Positions 9,472 to 17,884 of a stretch of 64,000 bases of DNA are shown piece after piece (position 1 is the first letter of the stretch; every line of letters begins with the position of its first letter). The stretch lies in contig NZ_CAJYDW010000011.1 of the NCBI RefSeq assembly GCF_913774235.1, positions 62,001-126,000 of the forward strand, read 5' to 3'. Made by a program: the position numbers and the translations under genes. The stretch is from an uncultured Pseudomonas sp. GTDB taxonomy: Bacteria; Pseudomonadota; Gammaproteobacteria; Pseudomonadales; Pseudomonadaceae. Below the pieces are notes generated by a model that saw only the letters and a program-made list of their open reading frames with translations, made no database searches and was not told where the DNA came from.

Positions 9472-10106
9472 GAGGCCACCTGCGCGGGGGTATCGGGTTG
9501 CGCCTCAGGGTGCGCCTGCTGGAAAGCGGGATGCGCGGCGGCCAGGGCCTCCACGCGCAGGATCCGCGGATAAGGCGAGAGGTCGACCTGGAAGCGCCGC
9601 GCGGCATAGAGCTGCGGCAGCAGATAGACGTCCGCCAATCCCAACTCGCCGAAACAGTAGCCGCAGTCGCCGAGTTGGGTCTCCACGGCGGCCAGACCTT
9701 CACCGATCCAATGGGCGATCCAGGCGCGGATGGCCGGTTCGTCCAGGCCCAGGCCGCGCAGGCGATTGAGCACCGAGACGTTGTGCAGGGGATGGACGTC
9801 GCAGGCGATCAGCGCCGCGATGCCGCGGTGGCGCGCGCGCAGGAGCGGATCGGCCGGCAGCAACGGTATCGCCGGATAGCGCTCTTCCAGGTATTCGAGG
9901 ATGGCCGGGGACTGGCTCAGGACGTCGCCGGCCTCGATCTTCAGGCTGGGTACACGCCCCTGGGGGTTGAGCGTCCGATAGGCCGGCTGGAGCTGCTCGC
10001 CGCGCAACAGATCGACCGGCACGGCACGATAGTCGAGCCCCTTGAGCGCCAGCGCCAGGCGGACCCGATAGGACGAGGTCGAGCGGTAATAGGTGTAAAG
10101 GTCCAT
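9468..10106 (-). CDS. maiA: Maleylacetoacetate isomerase (zeta-class GST)
   Basis: 212 residues, typical length. The N-terminal thioredoxin fold carries the zeta-class glutathione site STSSYRVRLALALKG, then SQSPAILEYLEERYP, which binds the gamma-glutamyl part. It isomerises maleylacetoacetate to fumarylacetoacetate with glutathione. The start is at MDLYTYYRS; the longer in-frame extension to 10196 runs through the operator and is rejected. It is the first gene of a maiA-(small ORF)-hpd unit. A palindrome matching the one before hmgA lies 33-57 bases upstream of the start, so it is probably controlled by the same IclR repressor. Confidence 0.93.
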   Translation of the reverse strand: MDLYTYYRSTSSYRVRLALALKGLDYRAVPVDLLRGEQLQPAYRTLNPQGRVPSLKIEAGDVLSQSPAILEYLEERYPAIPLLPADPLLRARHRGIAALIACDVHPLHNVSVLNRLRGLGLDEPAIRAWIAHWIGEGLAAVETQLGDCGYCFGELGLADVYLLPQLYAARRFQVDLSPYPRILRVEALAAAHPAFQQAHPEAQPDTPAQVAS

Positions 10107-10138
10107 CAGGGCAGTCCCACGATCGCCTTCGTTATTAT

Positions 10139-10163
10139 TTTTGCGTAATCGAATTACGTAAAA
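10139..10163. promoter_or_regulatory. Palindromic operator upstream of maiA, likely HmgR site
   Basis: TTTTGCGTAA (10139-10148), five bases, then TTACGTAAAA (10154-10163): two 10-base arms matching at nine of ten positions. The same architecture, with perfect arms, occurs upstream of hmgA. Because the divergently encoded regulator next to hmgA is an IclR protein, the shared palindrome is best read as its binding site. Confidence 0.7.
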
Positions 10164-10205
10164 TGGAATTTGCGCCCATTGCGGTGACACTGTCAATGCC
10201 GGGCG

Positions 10206-11453
10206 CTACTCCTGGGGCCAGGTCTCGATTACCTCCACGAAGCGTGTCAGCCAGGCATTGGCCTGGCTGCCATCCAGCACCCGGTGATCGATGGTCAGGG
10301 ATACATAGGCTTTGAGCCGGGCCTGGAAGGTATCGATGCCGTCGATCTCCCGCACCACCACGCGCTTCTCCAGCGCCCCAACCCCAAGAATCGCGGACTG
10401 CGGCTGGTTGATGATGATGGGCGCAGCCAGCAGCGAACCCGACACGCCGTGATTGGACAGGGTGAAGGTGCCCCCACGTACCTCTTCCGGTTTGAGCGAC
10501 CCGCCCCGTGCCGCTTCGGTCAGGCGTTGCAACTGGCTGGCGAGGCCCAATAGCGACAGCTCCTGGGACTTGGGGATGACCGGGACGATGAGCCCCCGAT
10601 CTCCCAGCGCGGTGCCTATGCCCAGGTTCACGTCGGCGAAGACCTCCAGGTAATCGTCATGCCACCGACTGTTCACTTCCGGCACCCGGCGCATGGCCGC
10701 CACCGCCGCGACGATCAGATAAGCCGTGTGGGTCAGTCGCACGCCCTGTGCGGCGAACAGCGGCTTGTGTCGGCGGCGATGCGCCTCGACGGCGGTGAAA
10801 TCGGCTTCGAACACCGTCGTGACATGGGGTGCGACGCTCACCGACTGTTGCAGCCGCTGGGCGATGGTGCGGCGCATGGCGCTGTGGGGAATCTGGGCAG
10901 CGACCCTCGGACCCGCGGTAGCGCTGCGTTCGCTCGCGGGGTCAAGCGTAGTGTGCTCGAAGACGACCGGCTGCGCGCGCTCGGCGATCACCCTCAGCAC
11001 GTCTTCGCGGGTCAGACGCCCGTCGCGCCCGGTGCCTCGATGCGCCAGCGCCCGCGGGTCCAGCCCGTGCTCCGCCAGTAACCGTCGCACCACAGGCGAC
11101 AGGCGCAGCGCCGGATCGAAGCGCTCGCGCTCACCGGGAACGGGCGGTTGAGTCGTCTCGGGCGCCGCCTGCGGGGCTGCCAGCGGCTGCCCCGCGCCGG
11201 TGGCGATGCGACCGAGCACGGCGCCCGGCTCGGCGTCGCGACCGCTCGCCATGAGCACGTCGAGAATACCCGCCACGGGAGCGGCGACTTCCACCACCAC
11301 CTTGTCGGTTTCCAGCTCGACCACGGGCTCGTCCTTGACCACCGGCTCGCCAGCGGCCTTCAGCCAACGCCGTACGACGGCCTTGGTCCCGTCTCGCTCC
11401 AGAGGCGCACGAATGTCCACGGTGGGTGGGTTGGACAGGGTCAGATCGTTCAT
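10206..11453 (-). CDS. 2-oxoacid dehydrogenase E2, dihydrolipoamide acyltransferase
   Basis: 415 residues with three parts in order: a lipoyl domain (lysine in VELETDKVVVEVAAP near residue 45), a peripheral-subunit-binding domain (LSPVVRRLLAEHGLD, GTGRDGRLTREDV near 130-160), and the acyltransferase core ending in SLTIDHRVLDG with the catalytic His and Asp. It transfers an acyl group from lipoamide to CoA within the complex. Only one lipoyl domain is present, unlike PDH E2 of Pseudomonas. The start lies one base after the E1 stop, so the two are translated together. The acyl substrate is not decided by sequence. Confidence 0.9.
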   Translation of the reverse strand: MNDLTLSNPPTVDIRAPLERDGTKAVVRRWLKAAGEPVVKDEPVVELETDKVVVEVAAPVAGILDVLMASGRDAEPGAVLGRIATGAGQPLAAPQAAPETTQPPVPGERERFDPALRLSPVVRRLLAEHGLDPRALAHRGTGRDGRLTREDVLRVIAERAQPVVFEHTTLDPASERSATAGPRVAAQIPHSAMRRTIAQRLQQSVSVAPHVTTVFEADFTAVEAHRRRHKPLFAAQGVRLTHTAYLIVAAVAAMRRVPEVNSRWHDDYLEVFADVNLGIGTALGDRGLIVPVIPKSQELSLLGLASQLQRLTEAARGGSLKPEEVRGGTFTLSNHGVSGSLLAAPIIINQPQSAILGVGALEKRVVVREIDGIDTFQARLKAYVSLTIDHRVLDGSQANAWLTRFVEVIETWPQE

Positions 11454-11454
11454 G

Positions 11455-13551
11455 TCAGAACCCCACCAGTTCATCGATCTTGGCGCGAATCCGCGCTACC
11501 GAAGGCAGGGCGAACTCCATCAGCGCCGGATGATGAGGACTGGGGATGTCAGGCATGGTCAGCCGCGCCACTGGCGCATCCAGCTCTAGGAAGACCTGCT
11601 CGGCCACCACGGCGGCGATCTCGGCACCGAAGCCGGCGGTGCCGAGATCCTCGTGGACGATCAGGCAGCGGTGGGTGCGCCTGACCGAGGCGAGGACCGC
11701 CTCGCGATCCCAGGGCATCAGGGTGCGCAGGTCGATGACCTCCACCGAACGGCCCTCTGCCGCCTCTTCGCAACGCTCGACCATGGCACCCCAGGTCACC
11801 AGCGTCAGGGCGTCCCCGGCCACCACGGTACGGGCCTTGCCGAAGGGCAGCACGAAGTCGTCTCCTGGATAGGGCCGCCGTGCCGAAGCGGCATCGAGCA
11901 TGGCGCGGTGCTCGAAGAAGATCACCGGATCGTTGCCCCTAAGGGCGGTACGCAGCAGGCCGACGGCATCCTCGGCGTTGGACGGCACCGCCACCCGCCA
12001 GCCCGGTGAGTGCACGAATTGCACCTCGTTGGTCTGGCTGTGCCAGGGATCGCCGCACTTGAAGAAGCCACCGGGAATCCGCACCACCATGGGCGCGGCG
12101 AAACGGTTGTGGGTGCGCCAGCGCATGGTGCCGCAGTCATTGATCTGCTCCATGGCCGGGTCGGCGTACTTGCGGAACTGGATCTCGGGTACCGGCACCA
12201 GCCCGGCCAGAGCCATGCCCACCGCCCGGCCGATGATGCCCTCTTCCGACAGACTGGTGTCGAAGACGCGCGCGGCACCGTACTTCTCCTGCAGGCCCAG
12301 GGTCACCGCATGGACGCCACCCTTGGGGCCGACATCCTCGCCGAACAACGCGACCCGCTCGTTCACCGCCAGCTCAAGATCCAGGGTACGCCGGATGGCA
12401 GCGACCATGTTCAGCCGCGGGCCCTCCGGCTTGGGCACTTCGCTGACCGGCGGCGGCACGTAGCCTTCCGGATGCTGACCGCCGCGCTGCTGCAACTCGC
12501 CCTCCCAGAACACATGGCGCGTCACCTGCTCGGGATCGCTCACCGGCCGCGCCTCCGCGTCCGCCCGCGCGCGCTCGACGGCCTCCTGGGCGGAGCGCTC
12601 CAGCGTGTCCCAGTCTTCCGCCGACAGCACCGCCGGCACCAGGAACTCACGCAGCCGCGGCAAGGGATCGCGGGACCACTCGCGCTTCACCGTCGCCGCG
12701 CTCTTGTAGGCCTGGGTGTCCTGGAAGCTATGGCCCTGCAGCCGCGGCACCTTGAGCCGCAACAGGCAGGGCCCCTGGCGGTCCCGCACCTGGGCGATGG
12801 CCTGCTGGATCAGGGCAGCGCTCTCCTGGGGATCGCAACCATCGCCGGAGAGCACGTGCAGGTTCTGGAAGCTGGCGAGATTGCGGGCGATGTCCGCGCC
12901 GGGCGTCTGGAAGGTCGAGGGGACGGAGATGCCGAAGCCGTTGTCCTCGATGTAGAAGAGCATCGGCAGCTTCTGCGTGGTGGCGATAGTCAGGGCGGAC
13001 CAGAAGCCGTTGGTGGCGACCGAACCGTCGCCGCCCATCACCACGCTGATGGCCCGGGCATAGCTCGCATCGCCCATCACCCGGGCACGGTATTCCACGG
13101 CCTGGGCCCAGCCGGCGGTGGGCGTGTACTGGGCGCCCACCCCACCGCACATGGGCAGTGCCGTGGCGCCACCCAGATTGGGATAGTTGAACACCACGCC
13201 GATGTCGCGACCGTCGGAATACCCCCCCGCCCGGGCCATGGACGAGCCCAGCGCGTCGGCCAGATCCACGCCTAGCGCCAGCAGCATCGGCCGCGACCGG
13301 TAATAGCCGCAGGCCGCATCGTGGGCCTCGGTGAGCGACAGACCGAGCAGGATCTGCGCCAGGTCATGGCCCCGTGCGGAGAACTGGTAGAGCACCTTGC
13401 GCTCGGGCACCAGCCGGGTTTCCTCCAGCTCATCGAGAGCGCGGGAGACCAGCATCAGGTAGGCCACCCGCCGCCAGTCATAGGCGGCGTGAGGGGCGAG
13501 TGCGGATGGCGCCGGTGCGACCTGGCGCGGCTGCTTCTGGATCACCGTCAT
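11455..13551 (-). CDS. Fused alpha-beta E1 component of a 2-oxoacid dehydrogenase
   Basis: 698 residues carrying both E1 subunits in one chain. The alpha half (to about 345) has the thiamine diphosphate motif VVMGGDGSVATNGF near 170. The beta half (from about 370) has VALFGEDVGPKGG, VFDTSLSEEGIIG and the C-terminal transketolase-like region. The alpha-beta order and SHHPALMEF-type ending resemble the branched-chain or acetoin/pyruvate E1 families. It decarboxylates a 2-oxoacid and loads the acyl group on E2. No E3 gene follows, so a shared lipoamide dehydrogenase from elsewhere must serve. A divergent Lrp-type regulator lies next to it. Confidence 0.88.
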   Translation of the reverse strand: MTVIQKQPRQVAPAPSALAPHAAYDWRRVAYLMLVSRALDELEETRLVPERKVLYQFSARGHDLAQILLGLSLTEAHDAACGYYRSRPMLLALGVDLADALGSSMARAGGYSDGRDIGVVFNYPNLGGATALPMCGGVGAQYTPTAGWAQAVEYRARVMGDASYARAISVVMGGDGSVATNGFWSALTIATTQKLPMLFYIEDNGFGISVPSTFQTPGADIARNLASFQNLHVLSGDGCDPQESAALIQQAIAQVRDRQGPCLLRLKVPRLQGHSFQDTQAYKSAATVKREWSRDPLPRLREFLVPAVLSAEDWDTLERSAQEAVERARADAEARPVSDPEQVTRHVFWEGELQQRGGQHPEGYVPPPVSEVPKPEGPRLNMVAAIRRTLDLELAVNERVALFGEDVGPKGGVHAVTLGLQEKYGAARVFDTSLSEEGIIGRAVGMALAGLVPVPEIQFRKYADPAMEQINDCGTMRWRTHNRFAAPMVVRIPGGFFKCGDPWHSQTNEVQFVHSPGWRVAVPSNAEDAVGLLRTALRGNDPVIFFEHRAMLDAASARRPYPGDDFVLPFGKARTVVAGDALTLVTWGAMVERCEEAAEGRSVEVIDLRTLMPWDREAVLASVRRTHRCLIVHEDLGTAGFGAEIAAVVAEQVFLELDAPVARLTMPDIPSPHHPALMEFALPSVARIRAKIDELVGF

Positions 13552-13626
13552 CTTGTTCTTGTCCTGTGGTGAATGAGGTGCCGGACCTCTTGCACAGGAT
13601 GGTAAGAGCCGCCGAGAAGAAAGTGC

Positions 13627-13647
13627 TTTTCCGTTTTCTCGGAAAAC
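13627..13647. promoter_or_regulatory. Inverted repeat between E1 gene and lrp-type regulator
   Basis: TTTTCCG (13627-13633) and CGGAAAA (13640-13646) form a perfect 7-base inverted repeat. Overlapping it, GTTTTC (13633-13638) and GAAAAC (13642-13647) form a second, 15-bp palindrome of the size bound by Lrp/AsnC proteins. Further CGGAAAA copies lie at 13672 and 13718. The element sits in the divergent promoter region and is a plausible site for the adjacent Lrp-type regulator. Confidence 0.5.
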
Positions 13648-13684
13648 GCATAATCCGACCAGGAGCAGGTACGGAAAACAAGAA

Positions 13685-14167
13685 ATGAAAAATGAATCTA
13701 CTCGCGACAGCTATTCGCGGAAAATTCTCGCCGCCTTGCAGCAGGATGGCAGGCTGTCGGTCCAGGACCTGTCCCAGCGCATCGGGCTGTCCACCACCCC
13801 CACTTGGAAGCGGCTCAAGGCGCTGGAAAAGGAAGGCGTCATCCAGGGCTACACCACGGTGGTCGATCGCACCCGCGTCGGGCTCGCCAACTGCGTACTG
13901 GCCGAGGTGAATCTGTCGCGCCACGTGGAGAACGTGGTGGAGGAATTCGAGCGGGCGGTGCAGGACTGCCCCGCCATCATCGAGTGCTTCAGCACCACTG
14001 GCCAGGCCGACTATCTGCTCAAGGTGGTCACCGCCGACATCGCCAGCTACGACGCCTTCCTGCACAGCGTTATCTTCAAACTGCCGGGGGTGAGCGAGAT
14101 CCGTTCCGCGGTGGTGCTGCGGGAGATCAAACGGCCCTCGCCCCTCCCCCTCGACCAGCTGAGCTGA
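13685..14167 (+). CDS. Lrp/AsnC family transcriptional regulator
   Basis: 160 residues with the usual two domains: an N-terminal helix-turn-helix (SRKILAALQQDGRLSVQDLS, IGLSTTPTWKRLKALEKEG) and a C-terminal RAM effector-binding domain (VEEFERAVQDCPAI, TTGQADYLLKVV). It is divergent from the fused E1-E2 operon, as bkdR is from the branched-chain dehydrogenase operon in Pseudomonas, so local control of that operon by an amino acid is likely. It is tail-to-tail with fahA, the stops being four bases apart. Confidence 0.9.
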   Translation: MKNESTRDSYSRKILAALQQDGRLSVQDLSQRIGLSTTPTWKRLKALEKEGVIQGYTTVVDRTRVGLANCVLAEVNLSRHVENVVEEFERAVQDCPAIIECFSTTGQADYLLKVVTADIASYDAFLHSVIFKLPGVSEIRSAVVLREIKRPSPLPLDQLS

Positions 14168-14170
14168 CGA

Positions 14171-15469
14171 CTAGTCCGCCGCCAGTACCCGCCCGCGACA
14201 CTCGCCGAAACCGATGCCCGGCAATCCTGGGCGCCGGCCGCGGGCCTTGAGGATGACCTCGTCGCCGTCTTCGAGGAAGGTGCGGGCCTCGCCGCTGGGC
14301 AGCTGCAGCGGCTGCTTGCCACCCTGGGTAAGTTCCAGCAGGCTGCCGCAACTGGTGGCGTCCGGCCCGGACAGGGTGCCCGAGCCGAACAGATCACCGG
14401 GACTCAGAGCGCAACCATTGACCGTGTGGTGCGCCACCATCTGCGCCACCGTCCAATACATGTTCAGGGTATTGCTCAGCGCCAGGCGCTGGGGCGGCAA
14501 GCCCTGCTCGGCCATCGCGGGCGTGAGCAGCAGCACCTCCAGCTCCAGCTCCAGCGCGCCGGCGGCCTGGTCCTCTTCGTCGAACAGATAGGGCAAGGGC
14601 TGCGGATCGCCAGCCGGCCGCGGTGGCTGGGCGACGCGATAGGGCTCCAGGGCTTCCGGCGTCACCACCCAGGGCGACAGGGTGCTGGCGAAGCTCTTGG
14701 ACAGGAAGGGCCCCAGTGGCTGGTACTCCCAGGCCTGGATGTCCCGCGCCGACCAGTCGTTGAGCAGGCAGAAGCCGGCGATGTGCGACGCGGCGGTGCC
14801 GATGGCGATGGGCTCGCCCTGGGCATTGCCCGGTCCGATCCAAATCCCCAGCTCCAGCTCGTAATCCAGGCGGCGGCAGGGACCGAAGACCGGCGCCTCC
14901 TGTCCGGGCGGCAGCGTCTGGCCCTTGGGTCGCTTGAAGGCCTCACCTGAGACCCCGAGGGTCGAGGCCCGCCCGTGGTAGGCGATGGGGACATGCTTGT
15001 AGTTGGGCAGCAAGGGATTGTCCGGGCGGAACAGCTTGCCGATCTGGGTGGCGTGGTGGATGCCGACGTAGAAGTCGGTGTAGTCGCCGACCCGGGCCGG
15101 CAGGTGCATCCGGCAGCCAGTCTGGGGAACCAGCAGGTGCTCGCCCAGCGCCTGCAAGTCCTCGCGTTGTGGATGGTCGGCTCTCAGCAGCGCCTGCACC
15201 GCTTTGCGCAGGGCGACCCGAACCGCCTTGCCGGCGGCGAAGAAGGCGTTCAAGGTCTCCTGGCTCGCCAGTTCGGCAGCGCGCTGCGCCTGGCCCTGGA
15301 ACAGCCCGGCTTCGACGGCGAAGCCTAGGTCGAGGATGAGATCGCCCACGGCGATTCCGCCACGCGGCCGTTCCTCGCCGCGACTGAAGATGCCTAGCGG
15401 CAGGTTGTGCAGGGAGAAATCCGGATGGTCATTGGCCGACGCGACCCAGCTGTGCAGTTCTGCGCTCAT
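14171..15469 (-). CDS. fahA: Fumarylacetoacetase
   Basis: 432 residues with the FAH N-terminal SH3-like domain and C-terminal catalytic domain. The metal and substrate region includes DYELELGIWIGPG and FCLLNDWSARDIQAWEY. It hydrolyses fumarylacetoacetate to fumarate and acetoacetate, the final step of homogentisate breakdown. The start at MSAELHSWV is taken because its A overlaps the hmgA stop (TGATG), which implies coupled translation; the longer open frame to 15796 is only readthrough over hmgA. It is transcribed with hmgA from the HmgR-controlled promoter. Confidence 0.94.
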   Translation of the reverse strand: MSAELHSWVASANDHPDFSLHNLPLGIFSRGEERPRGGIAVGDLILDLGFAVEAGLFQGQAQRAAELASQETLNAFFAAGKAVRVALRKAVQALLRADHPQREDLQALGEHLLVPQTGCRMHLPARVGDYTDFYVGIHHATQIGKLFRPDNPLLPNYKHVPIAYHGRASTLGVSGEAFKRPKGQTLPPGQEAPVFGPCRRLDYELELGIWIGPGNAQGEPIAIGTAASHIAGFCLLNDWSARDIQAWEYQPLGPFLSKSFASTLSPWVVTPEALEPYRVAQPPRPAGDPQPLPYLFDEEDQAAGALELELEVLLLTPAMAEQGLPPQRLALSNTLNMYWTVAQMVAHHTVNGCALSPGDLFGSGTLSGPDATSCGSLLELTQGGKQPLQLPSGEARTFLEDGDEVILKARGRRPGLPGIGFGECRGRVLAAD

Positions 15470-16788
15470 CACCGCCCTCCTTCGCCAGGCTGCACGAAGG
15501 TCTTGGCCAGACCCGCCCAGCAGGCGTCGTAGTCTGCCTGCAACTGCGGTGAGGCCAGGGCGTGCCGACTGGGCCGCAGCACGCGGCCGGTCTCGAACAT
15601 GAAGGCCATGGTGCTCTCGATCTTGAGGGGTCGCAGCTCGGCGGCGATGGCGTTCTGGGTGGACAGCTGGTCGGGGCCGTGGGCGCTCATGCAACTGTGC
15701 AGCGAGGCGCCGCCCGGCGCGAAGCCGTCGGCCTTGGCGTCGTAGGCGCCCTGGATCAGGCCCATGAATTCGTTCATCAGGTTGCGGTGGAACCACGGCG
15801 GGCGGAAGGTGTTCTCCGCCACCATCCAGCGTGGCGGAAAGATCACGAAGTCGATGTTGGCCATGCCTTCGCTGCCACCCGGCGCGGTCAGGACCGTGAA
15901 GATCGACGGGTCCGGGTGATCGAAGCTCACCGTGCCCAGGGTATTGAAACGGCGCAGGTCATACTTGTACGGCACGTTGTTGCCATGCCAGGCCACCACG
16001 TCCAGCGGCGAGTGATCCAGCTCGGTTTCCCAGAGTTCGCCGAGGAATTTCTGCACCAGGCAGGTGGGCGCCGTCACGTCCTCAAAGCGCGCCACGGGCG
16101 CCTGGAAGTCTCGCGGATTGGCCAGGCCGTTGCTGCCGATGGGCCCCAGCTCCGGCAGGCGCAGCGCACGACCATGGTTCTCGCAGACATAACCCCGCAC
16201 CGGCCCATCGTCAGGCAACTCCACGCGAAATTTCATCCCGCGCGGAATCAGCGCGATCTCCAGCGGTTCGAGGGTCAGCACGCCCAGCTCGGTGACGAGC
16301 GCCAGGCGCCCCTGCTCCGGCACGATCAGCAACTCGCCGTCGGCGTCATAGAAAACCCGCGCCATCCCGGCATTCGCGGCATAGCGATAGAGACTCACGC
16401 CGTCCGCCTGCTCACCGGCCGCGTTCGCTGCCACCAACTCCAGGCCGGCGAGGAAGTCGGTGGGGGCGTCGGGTAGCGGCAAAGGATTCCAGCGCAGGCG
16501 GTTGGGCGTGGGCGCGCCCAGCTCCCGACCGGTCAGCTGGATGGCCGAGCGTTCGAAGCGACCATGGGCCGCCGAAGGACGCAGACGATAAAGCCAGGTG
16601 CGTCTTGCCTCGCTGCGCGGGACGGTGAAGGCGGTGCCGGAGAGCTGCTCGGCATAGAGCCCATAGGGCGCGTGCTGGGGTGAGTTCTGGCCGACGGGCA
16701 AGGCACCGGCCAGGACCTCGGAACTGAAGTGATTGCCAAAGCCCGACTGATAATTCGTGGGAGCGCGCTCTTGTTGTTGTGCCTTCAT
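15469..16788 (-). CDS. hmgA: Homogentisate 1,2-dioxygenase
   Basis: 439 residues, close to the ~433 of other Pseudomonas enzymes. Signature segments are [12 protein letters not shown] at the N-terminus and, in the C-terminal cupin, [40 protein letters not shown] and [12 protein letters not shown], which hold the His and Glu iron ligands. It opens homogentisate to maleylacetoacetate with O2. ATG 16788 is favoured over 16800 because GGTGAG stands just before it; the upstream ATG has no ribosome site and overlaps the operator. It forms one transcription unit with fahA. Confidence 0.95.
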   Translation of the reverse strand: MKAQQQERAPTNYQSGFGNHFSSEVLAGALPVGQNSPQHAPYGLYAEQLSGTAFTVPRSEARRTWLYRLRPSAAHGRFERSAIQLTGRELGAPTPNRLRWNPLPLPDAPTDFLAGLELVAANAAGEQADGVSLYRYAANAGMARVFYDADGELLIVPEQGRLALVTELGVLTLEPLEIALIPRGMKFRVELPDDGPVRGYVCENHGRALRLPELGPIGSNGLANPRDFQAPVARFEDVTAPTCLVQKFLGELWETELDHSPLDVVAWHGNNVPYKYDLRRFNTLGTVSFDHPDPSIFTVLTAPGGSEGMANIDFVIFPPRWMVAENTFRPPWFHRNLMNEFMGLIQGAYDAKADGFAPGGASLHSCMSAHGPDQLSTQNAIAAELRPLKIESTMAFMFETGRVLRPSRHALASPQLQADYDACWAGLAKTFVQPGEGGR

Positions 16789-16799
16789 CTGCTCACCCA

Positions 16800-16824
16800 T
16801 TTTGCGTAATAGGTTTACGCAAAA
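16800..16824. promoter_or_regulatory. Palindromic operator between hmgA and hmgR
   Basis: TTTTGCGTAA (16800-16809), five bases, TTACGCAAAA (16815-16824): a perfect 10+5+10 palindrome in the divergent hmgA-hmgR intergenic region, ending only 11 bases before the hmgA start. Its near twin lies upstream of maiA. The position suggests repression of hmgA-fahA and perhaps autoregulation. Confidence 0.78.
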
Positions 16825-16886
16825 AGTAAATTGAACCCTGGAAAGCGTCAAGCTATAACTTCGCCTTTCCCCGTGCGATCCATTAG

Positions 16887-17660
16887 ATGACGAACACTCC
16901 CGAAGAGCCCTCCCCCCGGCGGCAAAAGGTCCAGGCGGCCGAAGTCGGCACCGACATCCTCAAGGCTCTGGCCGAACTGGCGCCCTCCACCTCCCTCTCC
17001 CGCCTGGCCAGCCACCTGGACATGCCCGCCAGCAAGGTGCATCGCTACCTGCAGGCGCTGATCGCCAGCGGCTTCGCCGAGCAGGACCCGCGTACCAATC
17101 ACTACGGACTCGGCCAGGCTGCGCTGTTCGTGGGCCTGGCCGCCCTGGGCCGGCTGGACGTGGTGAAGATCGCTGCGCCGGCGCTGACGGCGTTGCGCGA
17201 CGAGGTGGGCGAGACCTGCTTCCTGGCGGTCTGGGCCAACCAAGGGCCGACGGTGGTGCTGGTCGAGCAGGCGGTACGCGCCGTCACCTTGGTGACCCAG
17301 GTCGGCTCGGTGCTGCCGCTGCTCGGTTCGTCCACCGGACTGGTGTTCAACACCTTCCTGCCGGATGCCGAAACCCGAGCGCTCCGCCAGGAGGCCCTGC
17401 GCCTGCCGGCGGCGCCGACCGCCGATGACCTCCGGGCGCAAGCCGAACGCTTGCGCGAGACCGGCATCCAGCCGGTACAGGGGCTGCTCATGGCCGGGGT
17501 GAATGCCTTGTCGGCACCGCTGTTCGGCGTCGGCGGGCGATTGGCGGGCGTGGTCACGGTAGTTGGCGCCGCTCCGGGCTTCACCGCGGATCTGGAGGGT
17601 ACCGTCGCCTCGCGGTTGCGGGATACCGCCTTGGGTATCAGTCAGCGCCTTGGCGGCTGA
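16887..17660 (+). CDS. hmgR: IclR-type repressor of homogentisate catabolism
   Basis: 257 residues: an N-terminal winged helix-turn-helix ([22 protein letters not shown] near 38-60) and a C-terminal IclR effector domain ([32 protein letters not shown]). In P. putida the IclR protein HmgR represses hmg genes and is released by homogentisate; the divergent position next to hmgA here matches. The symbol rests on that synteny plus the paired palindromes. Between its stop and the next gene about 220 bases turn AT-rich near 17820-17860, a likely promoter area for the following cyclase. Confidence 0.85.
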   Translation: MTNTPEEPSPRRQKVQAAEVGTDILKALAELAPSTSLSRLASHLDMPASKVHRYLQALIASGFAEQDPRTNHYGLGQAALFVGLAALGRLDVVKIAAPALTALRDEVGETCFLAVWANQGPTVVLVEQAVRAVTLVTQVGSVLPLLGSSTGLVFNTFLPDAETRALRQEALRLPAAPTADDLRAQAERLRETGIQPVQGLLMAGVNALSAPLFGVGGRLAGVVTVVGAAPGFTADLEGTVASRLRDTALGISQRLGG

Positions 17661-17884
17661 GCCTGCCACGCGGAACGCATGCTCTGCCCTGACCAAGGCG
17701 AATGGTCTGGGAACACCGGGCTTGGCGCCTTATCGGAAATGACCGCAGGGTCGCTCGCGATGGCTCCGCTGGGCGCCCAAAGGACTCCGTTCGGCTAGCG
17801 ATCCACCCTAGATAGCCTTATGCCATTAAGCTTACTATTTAGTACCGTTACTATTAGTGCGATGTTTCTTGGCGGGCCTTTTTG

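Noticed and set aside
12010-13275. Plus-strand frame of 421 codons opposite the E1 gene
   Set aside because: Antisense shadow; the minus strand carries full thiamine-dependent E1 motifs.
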